Shown: positions 46,711 through 57,120 of the stretch, in pieces | How the letters are laid out: every line of letters starts with the position of its first letter | How positions within the stretch are numbered: the stretch's first letter is position 1 | Assembly (NCBI GenBank): GCA_029237695.1 | Contig: CM055274.1 | Span: 64,291,484-64,355,483 of the forward strand | Origin: Conchocele bisecta | Lineage: Eukaryota > Mollusca > Bivalvia > Lucinida > Thyasiridae | Reading direction: 5' to 3' | DNA: 64,000 nt | Made by a program: the position numbers and the translations under genes | The notes under the pieces: model-generated | Told to the model about the DNA's origin: nothing | The model's database searches: none | The model's input: the letters and a program-made list of their open reading frames with translations, nothing else

Positions 46711-47095
46711 TCGCTGAGCGCGTTGAACTGGAAGCGACTGATGTGCCCAGACTCCCACAGGTCATACGCACGGAGGGCTTTGTAAGTCTTCAAACTAGCA
46801 GTTGTGTAGCTCTCAAAGTTACCGGACGGATCACAAGCAGCAATATCATGAGCTGCCAGAAGATAGTTCAGAATTGATTCTAAACGAATCTCTGGAACCT
46901 TCTGTATATCGGCTGTCCATCCCTCAGTCAACGCCAGTGTCTGCAAGAACGGATCCTGCTGGTCGCCATGTTCACCGACAGTCGGGATATGGAGATGAGT
47001 GGCGAGTGTTGTCAACTTGTGGTTTCTTTTTTGCTTCACCGAAAGATCTGTATTTGTCAGCTGCATAAGCTCTCGGAACGTCTTCGTTAGTTCAG
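46711..47095 (-). pseudogene. Possible YqaJ-associated mobile-gene exon
   Basis: The frame LQTLALTEGWTADIQKVPEI, RLESILNYLLAAHDIAA, then LKTYKALRAYDLWESGHISR resembles, from memory, the region before the SWIM zinc finger and YqaJ exonuclease domain in invertebrate mobile genes (a VPEL..I..YL and ALRAY..F.SG pattern). The zinc finger and nuclease are not found downstream. The end GAG|GTTGGT at 46710-46704 could be a splice donor. The upstream half of the frame (47096-47324), with hydrophobic stretches, looks non-coding. Confidence 0.35.
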
Positions 47096-47278
47096 TGTGA
47101 AAATAAAAAACAACAACACTGGTATTAACAATTGTTATAATCCACATAACTAGTGTCAAGAATAGTCGAGAACACTCACCGACCCAATCAGTTTGGGTCG
47201 GGATGGCTGCTATTTGTTTTTGGCATCTCGCATGCTTCACTAAAATAACTCGGACACAGCATCCAAATACACACTTGC

Positions 47279-47805
47279 ATGCCAGGAAACTAACCAGCAA
47301 GCTACTAAGTGAACATTCGTGCATATGTTCCCTGCTAGCCGCTGGGCAGAATTTTTAACCACTATTTGCATTTAGACTGGTATAAAAACAGGCAGTACAC
47401 ACCCCGCCCACACCCCATTGTGTTGTCCCACTCGGCTCCACACCCACTCTCCATTGTATATAGCAAATATGTCGTAATTAACAAATTTAAAGTACCAATC
47501 AAATCTGATTACCTACTCTGTAAGGGAAGGTTATATACGGAAACATAACTATGCTACGGTAATTTTGCAGAGTTGCTGCTCGCAATTAGGTCAGGGGTAA
47601 CAAACATGACAAAGCATCTGAACTAACCAGCAAGTTACTAAGTGAAGATTTGGCCATGGGTTCCCCGCTAGCCGGTTGGCAGAGTTGTTTTGTCCACTGT
47701 TTAGCTTTAGAATGGGATAACAACAGGCAGTACACACCCTGCCTCAACCCACTCCCCATTGTTTTTTCCCACTGAGCCTCACACCCACTCTCCACTGTGT
47801 TTTCC
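47279..47805. repeat. Imperfect direct duplication, about 190 bp, 337 bp apart
   Basis: AGCAAGCTACTAAGTGAA..GCTAGCCG..GGCAGTACACACC..CACACCCACTCTCCA at 47298-47456 recurs at 47629-47797 with many substitutions. The order of about ten words is kept. No coding function. Confidence 0.75.
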
Positions 47806-48820
47806 ATCACCACAAAGACTTAGTCTACTTTGTGCATTAGGGTGGATTATTTTATTCAATATCAGTTAAGAAGATGTCATAAAATTATGCCACGACAAGG
47901 ATAATAAAGTTTCATATTTCATGTTTTAAAACACTTCCCCACCCACTGCAGTGCGTTTTGTTTTATTTGTGCAACTAGAATATCAGCGAATAAACTACCA
48001 CTGTTTTATTAAATAATACTTACATGTGATTGATTCGTGTTCTCTTTGCCTTTTCTCTTCCTTGACATGATAAATTACGTGGTATTCTTAGATAAAATGT
48101 TGTAACTATCGATTGTTATTGTCAAATGTCAAATGATCTGACATCTAGTGTTCCAATTAGCGTGCGCACCCCCTGACCTACATTTCGTGTCATCACTTCC
48201 GGAATGTCGAAATGGTCAATGTGCCTTTTGTGAAAACATGGGCAAAATATGCTTCAATGGAGGCCATTTTGAAATTCAACAGTTTATTCATCAATAAGGT
48301 AGTAGGTACTATTACTACTGTTCTTAGTATTGATGTTGTAGAAAAAAATAAGTACCTGTGAGTCACACATATTAAGATATGAGCAAAACCAGTTTAATTT
48401 GGCGGTCATTGTGAAATCCGCCATATTGAACCGGAAGAACCCATTGTATCAATTGTCTCATCGGCAACATACTCTAAAACCACCGTATGCAAAGTTTCGT
48501 GCTTTCCACCGGAAGTGCACTACTCTGATATATTATGGCTCTTATCCATTGCACTATGTCGGCAGCAAAACGCGGAACAGACAGTAGGCATGGCTATTTG
48601 ATCAGGAGCTACACTGGTCACAAATCCCATGAGCCTTATTTCTCCATTACTTTATGTATAACAAAAATCAAAATCATGTGTTTATTGCTTGGACATGTAA
48701 ATGTAGTAATAATAATTTTGTACGTATCTATATTTTGCTAAATAGCTAGATTTACCTTTCTGTTTCTAATCCATTAACGTGTAAACTACAGGAGGTAACT
48801 CTTCAATATCATGTGTGTAG
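47806..48820. other. Intronic sequence with repeat shared with 31490-31815
   Basis: 48228-48540 carries GGAGGCCATTTTGAAATTCA, CACACATATTAAGATATGAG, ATATTGAACCGGAAG and CTTTCCACCGGAAGTGC, in the same order as around 31510-31790. A right end of repeat P (GAGCTACACTGGTCACAAAT, GCCTTATTTCTCCATTAC) lies at 48605-48652. No gene. Confidence 0.55.
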
Positions 48821-48994
48821 ACTGTGGCCCGCCGTCACCCCCATATAACGGCGGACTTGACACTTCCACCGGGACGACCTACCTCTCCGAGGCTACTTAC
48901 ACATGCAGTATCGGATATAACGTGATTGGCTCACTGACAGCCACCTGCCAGGCTAATGGCTCATGGACGTCAACACCAACATGCAATATACAGG
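48821..48994 (+). CDS. CCP/sushi module exon 5 of 11
   Basis: The acceptor is TGTGTGTAG ending at 48820 and the donor CAGG|GTGTGT at 48995. 174 bp, phase 1-1. It begins DCGPPSPPYNGGLDTSTG; the core TTYLSEATYTC matches exon 3; NGSWTSTPTC carries the fourth Cys and an N-glycosylation sequon. The open frame runs a little upstream to an ATG at 48811 within the intron, which I do not take as the start because the exon phase and all sister exons argue for an internal exon. First of seven clustered modules. Confidence 0.9.
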
Positions 48995-49111
48995 GTGTGT
49001 ATCAGTCATGCAATTATTGATTAGTTACCTGTTATACATAATCAGATTGTACTGACTCGACAAATCACAGCTATATTTCGTTTTTGCATACATGTTTTTA
49101 GAGAATATCAG

Positions 49112-49214
49112 GCTAGTGTCTTTTGATATCAAGTTTATCAAGCAATGCTAGGAAACGCATTGGAATACAATTTCCGAGCCGAGCCTGATGAACTTGATAG
49201 CAAAAGACACTAGC
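49112..49214. repeat. Inverted repeat, 29-bp arms
   Basis: GCTAGTGTCTTTTGATATCA at 49112 pairs with the complement of 49186-49214, two or three mismatches over 29 bp, with a 45-base spacer. It may be the end of a larger palindromic repeat. The rest of the interval 48995-49915 has nothing else I can identify. Confidence 0.7.
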
Positions 49215-49915
49215 AGGGTATTATATTTATCCGGTAATGATTTAGGCTACATTATGAGCAATTATGACATAGTTTTCTTTGAAAGGTACGCGGAATTATT
49301 TTCGCTACGTCATTCCACGGACGTCATTCGGTAATGCCATATGAGACGACGTTCGACCAATGAAATGTCTCAGTTTTCAATTCGTATCAGGTCAATGCCT
49401 GATGCTACATGATGATATCAGTCAGTGTGTAATAAGCCAATAAAGCTTGTTACCTGATAAATGTATACACCTGGCACATTCGTATCGTAAGTATCTACTC
49501 ACAGAATAGGATCTCCGACTACATCCCAGTCCGACGAGCAAATCAAAACGTACAAGAAGTATGTATAAAGCCTCTATCATATACAAGTTTGTGCATCTTA
49601 AACATAGTTTGTTTGTGAGTCAAATTTTAAAGAACGGTATGTCAAATAGCAATACCTGTATGATAATTAGATATAGTTGTGACATACTATTTGGGAACTG
49701 CTGATATTAAATGATTCCCATGAACTGACATGTTATGTTCTCAATTCACTATGTATGTGTTTCGATATTATATTTTCATTGAATTTCTAATGTGAATAAC
49801 TCGCTAGTACATGTATATATATTTAAGTAGTACATGTACATTTATCTAGTACATGTACATGCATTTAATTATAAATATTTTAGTTCAGTGTATGTCCTTA
49901 ATATGTCTGTTGTAG

Positions 49916-50089
49916 ATTGTGGGACGCTGTCCAGTCCGATCAATGGTGTGGTGGACACGTCAAACGGCACGACGTTCGGGTCGACTGCCAGCTATACCTG
50001 CCTGGTTGGCTATAACCTCAGGGGAACGCCACAGGCGGAATGCCAGTCGAACGGTATCTGGTCGCCGGCACCAACGTGTCTCATCAAAG
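49916..50089 (+). CDS. CCP/sushi module exon 6 of 11
   Basis: The acceptor is TGTCTGTTGTAG ending at 49915 and the donor AAAG|GTATAT at 50090. 174 bp, phase 1-1. Cys at 2, 29, 43 and 55; core TTFGSTASYTC, then LVGYNLRGTPQAEC, with a sequon NGT at residue 17. The Phe in TTFGST is shared with exon 7, its neighbour 733 bp downstream, consistent with a local duplication. Confidence 0.92.
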
Positions 50090-50274
50090 GTATATATTGT
50101 TTTCTTTTCTAAAACTACCCGATACAAAATCTTAACTAAAACTAGCCGAAACAAAGTCGAACTAAAACTACCCGATACAACGTGGAAACAAATGTGAAGT
50201 TACGGATGTGAAGACCAACAGGAGGATGGTTTCAATGTCAATGTAAGTTGTGCAGCCCTAATCAAGGTTGTGAT

Positions 50275-50504
50275 ACAATGTGGCTGTGTCTCGAGAAATA
50301 GGGCCACTGTGTTTTGCGACTAGTGTAGATCCAGACCAGCCTGTGCATCCGCATAGTCTGATCAGGACCTGCACTGTTCGCGTTTATATTAATAAATCGG
50401 CCATCATCTTTCTGAAAAGCAATATAGACGTCACCAGGCTACATGAGCTACACTTGTCTCAAATCTCAAAAGCCCCATTTCTCCAGTCTCAGCCACATAT
50501 GTGG
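50275..50504. mobile_element. Palindromic repeat P copy
   Basis: AATGTGGCTGTGTCTCGAGA opens it and CCATTTCTCCAGTCTCAGCC closes it. The core ATCCAGACCAGCCTGTGCAT and GTCTGATCAGGACCTGCACT is well kept. It lies in the intron between CCP exons 6 and 7. Confidence 0.75.
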
Positions 50505-50822
50505 ACTACTTTGTAGCCTACTAATGTCCCGGATAGACGCCTTTTGGCACCGGATAGATGCCTTTTGGCAGTTTCTGACTAACATCCGTTTGTTCTTTCT
50601 TGCCAAATTTGCCAGAAACGGTATTATATAAATTGAAAATTGGTGACACAATCATGGCTAGCATATATTGTTTTTTTCTGACAATAAAGAAACCGCACAG
50701 CATTACAACTGGGCAAAATATTGATTGGATAAATATGGCGCCAATATAATAGGCAATAACCCTGGGCCATGCTGAACTCGTTCGTCAAGTGTAAATACAT
50801 ACCAGTACACATGTTTCTATAG

Positions 50823-50996
50823 ATTGTGGCCAACTGACGAACCCAACAAACGGTTTGGTGAATACGGCTAGTGGAACGACCTTCGGCTCTACAGCGACCT
50901 TCACGTGTGGCACGGGTTATCACGTGAGCGGGCCGACATCGGCCACGTGTCAGGCCGTCGGAAGCTGGTCAGCCACCCCGGTCTGTATAATAGAAG
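50823..50996 (+). CDS. CCP/sushi module exon 7 of 11
   Basis: The acceptor is TGTTTCTATAG ending at 50822 and the donor GAAG|GTAATT at 50997. 174 bp, phase 1-1. DCGQLTNPTNGLVNTASG leads to TTFGSTATFTC and GTGYHVSGPTSATC; Trp 49 in GSWSATPVC. The fourth-Cys context PVC rather than PTC is shared with exon 10. No odd residue at the conserved positions. Confidence 0.92.
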
Positions 50997-51169
50997 GTAA
51001 TTGTCTACATAGTTGGTTCATAGTTGGCTTTGAAACATGATACGAGGGTCAGTCAATATATAACCGACTTCGACAACTTACTGATGCGAAATATTTGCAC
51101 GGGATTCATGGTTTGTACATTGACTATATATAAGTCAGTAGGCACGTGCTTGTCAAATTTGGAACAATC

Positions 51170-52620
51170 ATGTCTGAGGTATTGAATTTCAAACATGGAA
51201 AGTGGGGACTGTGCAGAATTTTCAAGTCGAATTGAGTCGGAAAACCGTCATGGAAATTCATTTAGAGCCTGTTAGTGTATATATGGAGATTCTGCTCCTT
51301 CGTACACACAGGTCAAATATTGGGTTGTCGAATTTAAACGGGGTCGAACGGACCTAGAAGATGAGTCACTGCCTGGTAGGCCAAAGGACACAATCACTAG
51401 TGAAAACTGTGCCAAGATCAGGAAGATAATTACGTCAGACAGACGAATGGACATTGATGAGATTGCTAAGAAAGCAGGGCTTTCACATGGTACTGTTTTT
51501 ACAATGTTGCATGAACATTTGGAAATGAGAAAGCTAACTGCGCGATGGGTGCCGTGATCGTTGGATGCCGACCAAATGGCAGCTATGGCTGCCTCAAATA
51601 GGGCTCTGTTGCGTCAATATAACTCACGCACAGAACGTTTTAGAGCGATTAATGACAGCAGATGAGACATGGGTTCACTGGTATGATGAAACGAAGAGCA
51701 AAGTCGTCAGTGGGTGGGGAAGGGGTCTCAGAGACCCAAGAAATACAAGATCCAGTCATCAGTAGGTAAGATTATGACCACCATTTTGTTGGGACTCTAA
51801 AGGGGTAATCCTGTTGGATTTTCTACCTCGTTGGCGTATAATGAATGGGTAATAATACGCTGCAGTGGCGGATCCAGGATTTCACCAAGGGGGTGGGGGG
51901 CCACATGGAACTTGAACGAGGTATGCTCGTTCGTCGACTGAGTGGTGCGAGGGAGTTGGCTAGGGGGGTCCGGGTGCATGCCCCCTCAGAAATTTTTTGA
52001 ATTGAAGCCATTTCCTGCATTCTACGCTCAATATTTCTTAAAAAAAAATAAATAAAAAAAACGGGATATGCTCATTTGTCAACTGAGCGGTGCGAGGGAG
52101 TTGGGTAGGGGGTCCGGGGGCATGACCCCCCGGACAATTTTTGAATTGAGGAAACCATTTACTGCATTCTACGCTCAATATTTCGTTAAAAAAAAAAAAA
52201 AAATCCGCCCCCAGGCCCCCCCCCTGAATCCGCTACTGCGCTGATATCATAGCTCAGGTCAGAGTAGTTATTCAGAAAAGGCGTGGCAAATACACCAAAG
52301 GCGTCCTTCTGCAGCATGACAACACCAGGGTCCATACATGCAAACTTACAGTCGAAGCCCTGGAGACTGCAGGCATTGAATATGTTAGGTGCCCACCATA
52401 CTCACCAGACCTGGCCCCCAGCGGCTATTTCCTATTCCCAAACTTGAAAAAATGTCTCCGTGGACGTCACTTCCGGTCCGATGAATCGCAGTTAGACAGT
52501 GGGTCGAGGAAAAACCGTCCAGTAATTTCTTATAAGGAATTATAGCGCTGAAATCTCGCTGGCAGAAATGTATTGAATTGTTGGGAAATTATATCGAGAA
52601 AGAGGAAGTCAACCGTGACT
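51170..52620 (+). pseudogene. Mariner transposase, inactivated
   Basis: The protein can be followed from the ATG at 51170 through frameshifts. It contains YGDSAPSYTQVKYWVVEFKR and GRTDLEDESLPGRPK (paired helix-turn-helix region), GLSHGTVFTMLHEHLEMRKL, LMTADETWVHWYDE (first Asp), LLQHDNTRVHTC (second Asp) and YSPDLAPSGYFLFPNLKK. In mariners the last motif reads APSD and that Asp is the third catalytic residue (D34D). Here it is Gly (codon GGC at 52423), so even an unbroken frame would be inactive. A nested MITE, stops and frameshifts further disable it. Confidence 0.88.
51863..52238. mobile_element. MITE-A copy 2, 376 bp, 5-bp target duplication
   Basis: Starts CAGTGGCGGATCCAGG, ends CCTGAATCCGCTACTG (inverted). 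CGCTG flanks both ends (51858-51862, 52239-52243). Opposite orientation to the copy at 18760. It is longer because an internal part with GGTGCGAGGGAGTTGGNTAG and TTTTTTGAATTGA-type sequence is present twice. It interrupts the mariner transposase and is therefore younger than the mariner insertion. Confidence 0.88.
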
Positions 52621-52659
52621 AGAAAGTATCTAGGTCGGTTACTTATTGACTGACCCTCG

Positions 52660-53025
52660 TAAGGCCATAAAAAAGTACTTTGGTTCTCAGATACCGCCGC
52701 GTCAGAAAAATCCCTGTGCGTCGAGCATTTTATCGTCAAGGACAAATAAAACCATATTGTAAATTCGCCACGTGCTGGATCAAAAACACTACCATGCAAA
52801 AATATGATAGTTTTCACATCTAAAGAGGTTATAATGGCTTTGTTAAACAAACATGTGAACCACATGTTCAAATGACATGCACAAATGCAGAGCATAGTCC
52901 ACATACTAGGTAAACCGGATGAATTATCATAGCATATCCACGTTCTCGTGCATAATAAAGACATGAATCGTATAAAGGACGTCCATGTATTTCCTGCAGT
53001 TTAACTCTCACAAACAAACATTCAG
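52660..53025. other. Intronic sequence, nothing recognisable
   Basis: The minus frame 52530-52964 overlaps the mariner end and has no domain. No other feature. Confidence 0.4.
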
Positions 53026-53383
53026 GGTGGCTCAGTGGAATCTGTGTGGCTCAGTGGGATTGGTGTGGCTCAGTGGTATCGATGTGGCTCAGTGGTATCG
53101 GTGTGGCTCAGTGGGATTGGTGTGGCTCAGTTGTATCGGTGTGGCTCAGTGGCATCGGTGTGGCTCAGTGTTGAGCCACACCATCATGTGGCTCAGTGGT
53201 ATCGGTGGCGTAGCTCAGTGGCATCGGTGTGGCTCAGTGGTATCGGTGTGGCATAGTGGCATCGGTGTGGCTCAGTGGTATCAGTGTGGCTCAGTGGCGT
53301 CGGTGAGGCTCAGTTACATCGGTGTGGCTCAGTGGTATCGGTGTGGCTCAGTGGCATCGGTGTGGCTCAGTGACATCGATGCG
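53026..53383 (+). repeat. Satellite C: 19-bp minisatellite, about 19 copies
   Basis: The unit GTGGCTCAGTGGTATCGGT is repeated head to tail with T/C/A changes at the GTATCGG part. One inverted piece (GTTGAGCCACACC) lies near 53170. TGGCTCAGTGG matches the A-box consensus of tRNA-type RNA polymerase III promoters at 11 positions. Just after the array comes GGTCGAGAGTTCAAACCTCC (53428-53447), like a B box. The array may have grown from the head of a tRNA-derived SINE. Confidence 0.9.
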
Positions 53384-53972
53384 GGAAAATGTAATCCAGT
53401 TGGCAGAACTTTTGTTCAGTATATCTGGTCGAGAGTTCAAACCTCCCACACTTTGTCAATATGGCTTTGCTCTCTTTGTATGGCTGATTGATGGTGAGTG
53501 GGAGTATGCGAACTGACGATGTTTATTAATATTTCTATATGGCGTAACTGTGACATGCTCAAAGAGAATTGACTCACGGTTTCTTCATTTACTGCATGAA
53601 TGTCAACTGTTGGACACAAAGCAATTTGTTTTTTTTGTTATTTGCTTTCTTACGTTTTAGTGATGCTGACATTCTACTTATAAAACTGCATTACACTGTA
53701 ATTGACGTATTTATAATGGTAACATATACAAAACAAATCTAAATACAATATAAATAAAAAATATATGTCTGAACACACAAGATTCGAACTCATGCCCGTC
53801 GACATTGATGTCCGTAACTCTAAACCCATCGACTAGGTATGGTTTTATGAAGAGGCTCACAATCAATATTTAATGAATACATTTACCTGTCTCAACTATT
53901 GTGTGCTTTGTTTACGACCGGATTGGTGATAACAAGTAGCACGTTATCGTCTGCGGACTATACTATTTGTAG
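53384..53972. other. Intronic sequence with tRNA-like tail fragments
   Basis: Besides the B-box-like sequence at 53428, AGATTCGAACTCATGCCCGT at 53780 is, in complement, a GAGTTCGAATCT B-box-like word followed by nothing clearly tRNA. No complete tRNA gene is seen. Confidence 0.4.
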
Positions 53973-54146
53973 ATTGTGGCGAGTTAACACACCCAGACGA
54001 TGGCACAGTAAATACACCTTTCGGCTCGACATATGGCTCAACTGCAACTTACAGCTGTCACGTGGGCTATGATGTGATCGGTACAGCAACCGTCATGTGT
54101 CAGGCCACCGGTACATGGACATCACCACCAACCTGTGTAATAATAG
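53973..54146 (+). CDS. CCP/sushi module exon 8 of 11, with GC splice donor
   Basis: The acceptor is ATTTGTAG ending at 53972. The module runs DCGELTHPDDGTVNTPFG, STYGSTATYSC, HVGYDVIGTATVMC, then TWTSPPTC and VII. If it has the 174-bp length of all sister exons, it ends at 54146 and the intron starts GCGAGT instead of GT. AG|GCGAGT is close to the accepted GC-AG donor type. The next GT (54151) would add 4 bases and break the phase. Otherwise no fault is seen. Confidence 0.88.
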
Positions 54147-54700
54147 GCGAGTATCTGCCAAAATAGCAATCGATATTGTACTACATGTATTCAAATGAAT
54201 CAGTTCCAAATCATTTCATTGTTGATTTCTTGTTGATTAATATGCACGTGTCAGCCCGTCGATGTGTTTGGTCTTAGCATCTGAAAGGCTTAAGACAGGA
54301 ATATTACGCTGTGTTTATACAACTGGACTTACTTTCAGTCGGAATCTCAGGTACATTTTCCATATACATTGTACATTCTATAACTAAACTATGTGAGCTT
54401 GAGGTGTGTTCCATAAATGACATCTATATTGTCTCATCAACAATATCCAATTTCATATTGTCATAACAAATCTGAAACAACGTTTAAACTTGACCACTCC
54501 ACCACCGCTCTGTGCGTGTCATGTGTTTATGATGATGCATTGTGTTAGTTTCTTCTTTACGACCGTTCATGTGTCTTCTTTACGACCGTTCATGTGTCTC
54601 CGTGTTCCCTATTGAATTAAATGGGAGATAATCGTGGGTGCATACGCATATCTTGACCACCAGATCGTCTATTAACTAGTATTTCGCTTTTTTTCTGCAG
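54147..54700. other. Intron between CCP exons 8 and 9
   Basis: A short direct duplication (TCTTCTTTACGACCGTTCATG at 54549, 54571; 22-bp period) is the only structure noticed. Confidence 0.5.
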
Positions 54701-54874
54701 ACTGTGGACCCCTATCCAATCCAACCGATGGAACAGTGAATACGTCTGTAGGGACAGCATACGCTTCCATGGCAACATACTCATGTGACCTTGGATTTGA
54801 CATCATTGGCGTCTCTATCGCAACCTGTCAGGCAGATCGATCCTGGTCACCGGCACCAACTTGTCTTATTGGAG
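54701..54874 (+). CDS. CCP/sushi module exon 9 of 11
   Basis: A strong acceptor TTTTTTTCTGCAG ends at 54700; the donor is GGAG|GTAGGG at 54875. 174 bp, phase 1-1. DCGPLSNPTDGTVNTSVG, core TAYASMATYSC, DLGFDIIGVSIATC, RSWSPAPTC. One sequon (NTS at residue 14). The DLGFDIIG segment resembles exon 4 and NPTDGTVNT resembles exons 7 and 8. Confidence 0.92.
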
Positions 54875-55564
54875 GTAGGGCATAATGAGTGGTTATGAGA
54901 TGATATCACTGTGACCAGTATATTCCCCTTCAGTAATTTATGCGAACAGTGTATACCCTGATCATCCAGACTCAATAACAGAAACAATGAATAAAGCCAG
55001 CAACTGTTCACAATGTATAATAAGTGTTATTGAAACAAAGACACAAATGTACACAATAGTTTACAAAGTACAATAAAATTCACCTGTGAATGTCCTGAAT
55101 AAATCCAATAATATCCTTTGAATTTCGATATATATATCCAATACAGAATGATAATTCACATATTGTCAATGTTTTAGCCACTTAAATCACAATATTTACA
55201 TTTTCCGTTAGTTTACTAAATCCAAATTCATAATTATTAATTAAATCTAAAAAGTATATAAGTCCACTTTTTCACAAGTAAAATCCACAATAGAATACAC
55301 CTGAATCCCTTTAAATAACGTTTTGTTACAACTCTCTCAAACCTTAATAACTCAGGCATACATATACACTTTAGAAAACCAGAACGTTCTGGATAAGTGT
55401 ATCACAATCCGGAATTTTCTCCACAATTCTCCAAACACTAGAATGTTCCATTGACTTGTAAATATATTTGTTCAGAACAATCGTGAGAGTAATGTCAACT
55501 AAATTCTCAAAATGAAGATTCGAAGAGGGTGAATACACGTGTGAAATGGGTCATCTTCTAATTT
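54875..55564. other. Intronic sequence, nothing recognisable
   Basis: AT-rich sequence without coding or repeat structure that I can support. Confidence 0.45.
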
Positions 55565-56920
55565 AGTTTGAACAATATTTATTTCATACAATACATGGTA
55601 CATCATTACATGTGAAATGTACATGGATTTGAAAACAAGCTAATAGCTTATATGAATTCATATCCATACGAGATAATTACAACTTATGTACATACAAGGC
55701 AAAGGCATGTGCGCAAGCAGCAAAATTACAAGTACATAACGTATTAGTTATAATTTCCATTATTTGTTTTTAACAAAAGTATGCACATGGTGTAGGTACA
55801 TGTATATGCATTACATTTAGTATGCCAGTATGTTGACTGTGTTTTCTTTTTTGTATTTGTATTTGTATTGACCCCACGAGTACTTGCATATATAGTGTAT
55901 AAACGTTAAATACATCTGTTCCCGTGAGGGGCAGTACCGTGAACTGCGAAGAGCGCGGCTCGCCAACGTGAAATGTATTGTTTTGTTACAGTGCTCGACT
56001 GTACGTATACTTATTAGGAACGACATTTTGGCACTATATAAGACATACAATATGTAATTGTATACGATATACGTTGTATATTATCTAGAAATGCTTTGTA
56101 GATGATTCTGAATGTTTGTACTTGCAAGAAACAGAAGTGTGTTTTGTTCAAACGATAGGCGTTCATTTCCGTTCAGGAGATTGCTAGTAATGTTCGGGCA
56201 TTCGAGGTCCGTGAGATATTCTTGATGCTGTCGTTCGTATTTTGTGCAAGTTGTTAACAAGTGATTCACCGGCTCTTGTGCTCCAGACGCACATAGGGGG
56301 GGGGGTGGGGGGGGGGGGTGGGGGGGGGGCTCCACTATTGATTTTCGGTAGAGATCATAGTTGAACTACATGATAGACGAAGACGAGCGTGATTTGGTCG
56401 GTCCTATTCCCTATATTAAAGAGCGGTGATGGTTTTGACATCGTCAATTTCTATACTTAAATGCTGATAAACTAGGTGCGTTCCTAATGTGGTCAGGTAA
56501 GTTCCATTCACGAATTGCTGATGGTAAGAATGAATTTCTGTACAATTGTGTCCGGCAGAAGATCATTGGAATGTTATCTGCATTTCGGAGATCGTAGCGA
56601 TTTTTAGCTTGTATAGGAACGAGAGTAGTTAGATAGGATGTGGTGAGCTTATTTTTCATTTTGTAGAGTTCTATAAGTTGATGCTTTTTTCTCCTAGTTG
56701 CTATGGATTTCCATTTTAAATCGCGAAATAAATTGTCTAAGCTACATATTTGTTCTAGCCCCTGTCAAAATTCGCGCAGCTTCGTTTTGAACAGCTTCAG
56801 TATCGTCAGTATCGTTTTTGAGTGCATTGGAGCAGTTGTCCCCAATAATGTCGCCATATTCTAGAAGCGGGCGTATACATGTAAGATAGAGGCGTTCTAA
56901 ACATGACTAATTTAGCATCC
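55565..56920 (-). pseudogene. LINE 3' half (CR1/Jockey-like RT C-terminus), 5'-truncated
   Basis: On the minus strand, from 56920: RLYLTCIRPLLEYGDIIGDN, AVQNEAARILTGA, WKSIATRRKKHQLIELYKMK, then LVPIQAKNRYDLRNADNI, RTQLYRNSFLPSAIREWN and IRNAPSLSAFKY. The last frame (56335-56081) has LCASGAQEPVNHLLTTCTKY, the usual C-terminal Cys/His finger. This LEYG, NEAARI, RTQL..NSFLPS..R.WN series is the standard end of many CR1/Jockey-type elements. RT catalytic motifs lie upstream and are absent. Poly-G runs at 56297-56328 have expanded inside the coding part. The 3' end near 55565 resembles the insert at 10378. Confidence 0.85.
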
Positions 56921-57120
56921 ATGTTTATATAGAGCAATGTATCAGTTTTGGTGTGAAATCAATTGCATTACACGAGACTGTAAACTGACAGGGGAACGTA
57001 AATGTGGATTCTCATTCATCTATGTACCAACTGTTTAATGGCAAATTTGTTCGAGACTAGCTGTGATTTTATTTAAAAATGACCGAATATCGATTCTCAG
57101 TAGCACTGCTTTCGTTTTAG
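56921..57120. other. Short intronic segment before CCP exon 10
   Basis: It contains the pyrimidine-rich GCACTGCTTTCGTTTTAG acceptor region of exon 10 and nothing else. Confidence 0.5.

Larger units (their letters stand above)
51043..52659 (+). mobile_element. Mariner transposon with nested MITE-A
   Basis: The left end CGAGGGTCAGTCAATATATA and the complement of the right end CGAGGGTCAGTCAATAAGTA are inverted repeats; TA lies just outside both (51041-51042, 52660-52661). Total 1617 bp, of which 376 bp is a nested MITE; without it the length is about 1.24 kb, usual for mariner. It lies in the intron between CCP exons 7 and 8, same strand. Confidence 0.9.

Noticed and set aside
48811..48820. ATG just before CCP exon 5 as a gene start
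   Set aside because: No signal peptide follows, and an AG acceptor with the same phase as ten sister exons explains the junction better.
52985..53491. 168-residue protein rich in VAQW and GSV
   Set aside because: It is the translation of the 19-bp minisatellite; the composition follows the unit.
53755..53845. tRNA gene near 53.8 kb
   Set aside because: Only a B-box-like word is seen; no cloverleaf arms could be drawn.
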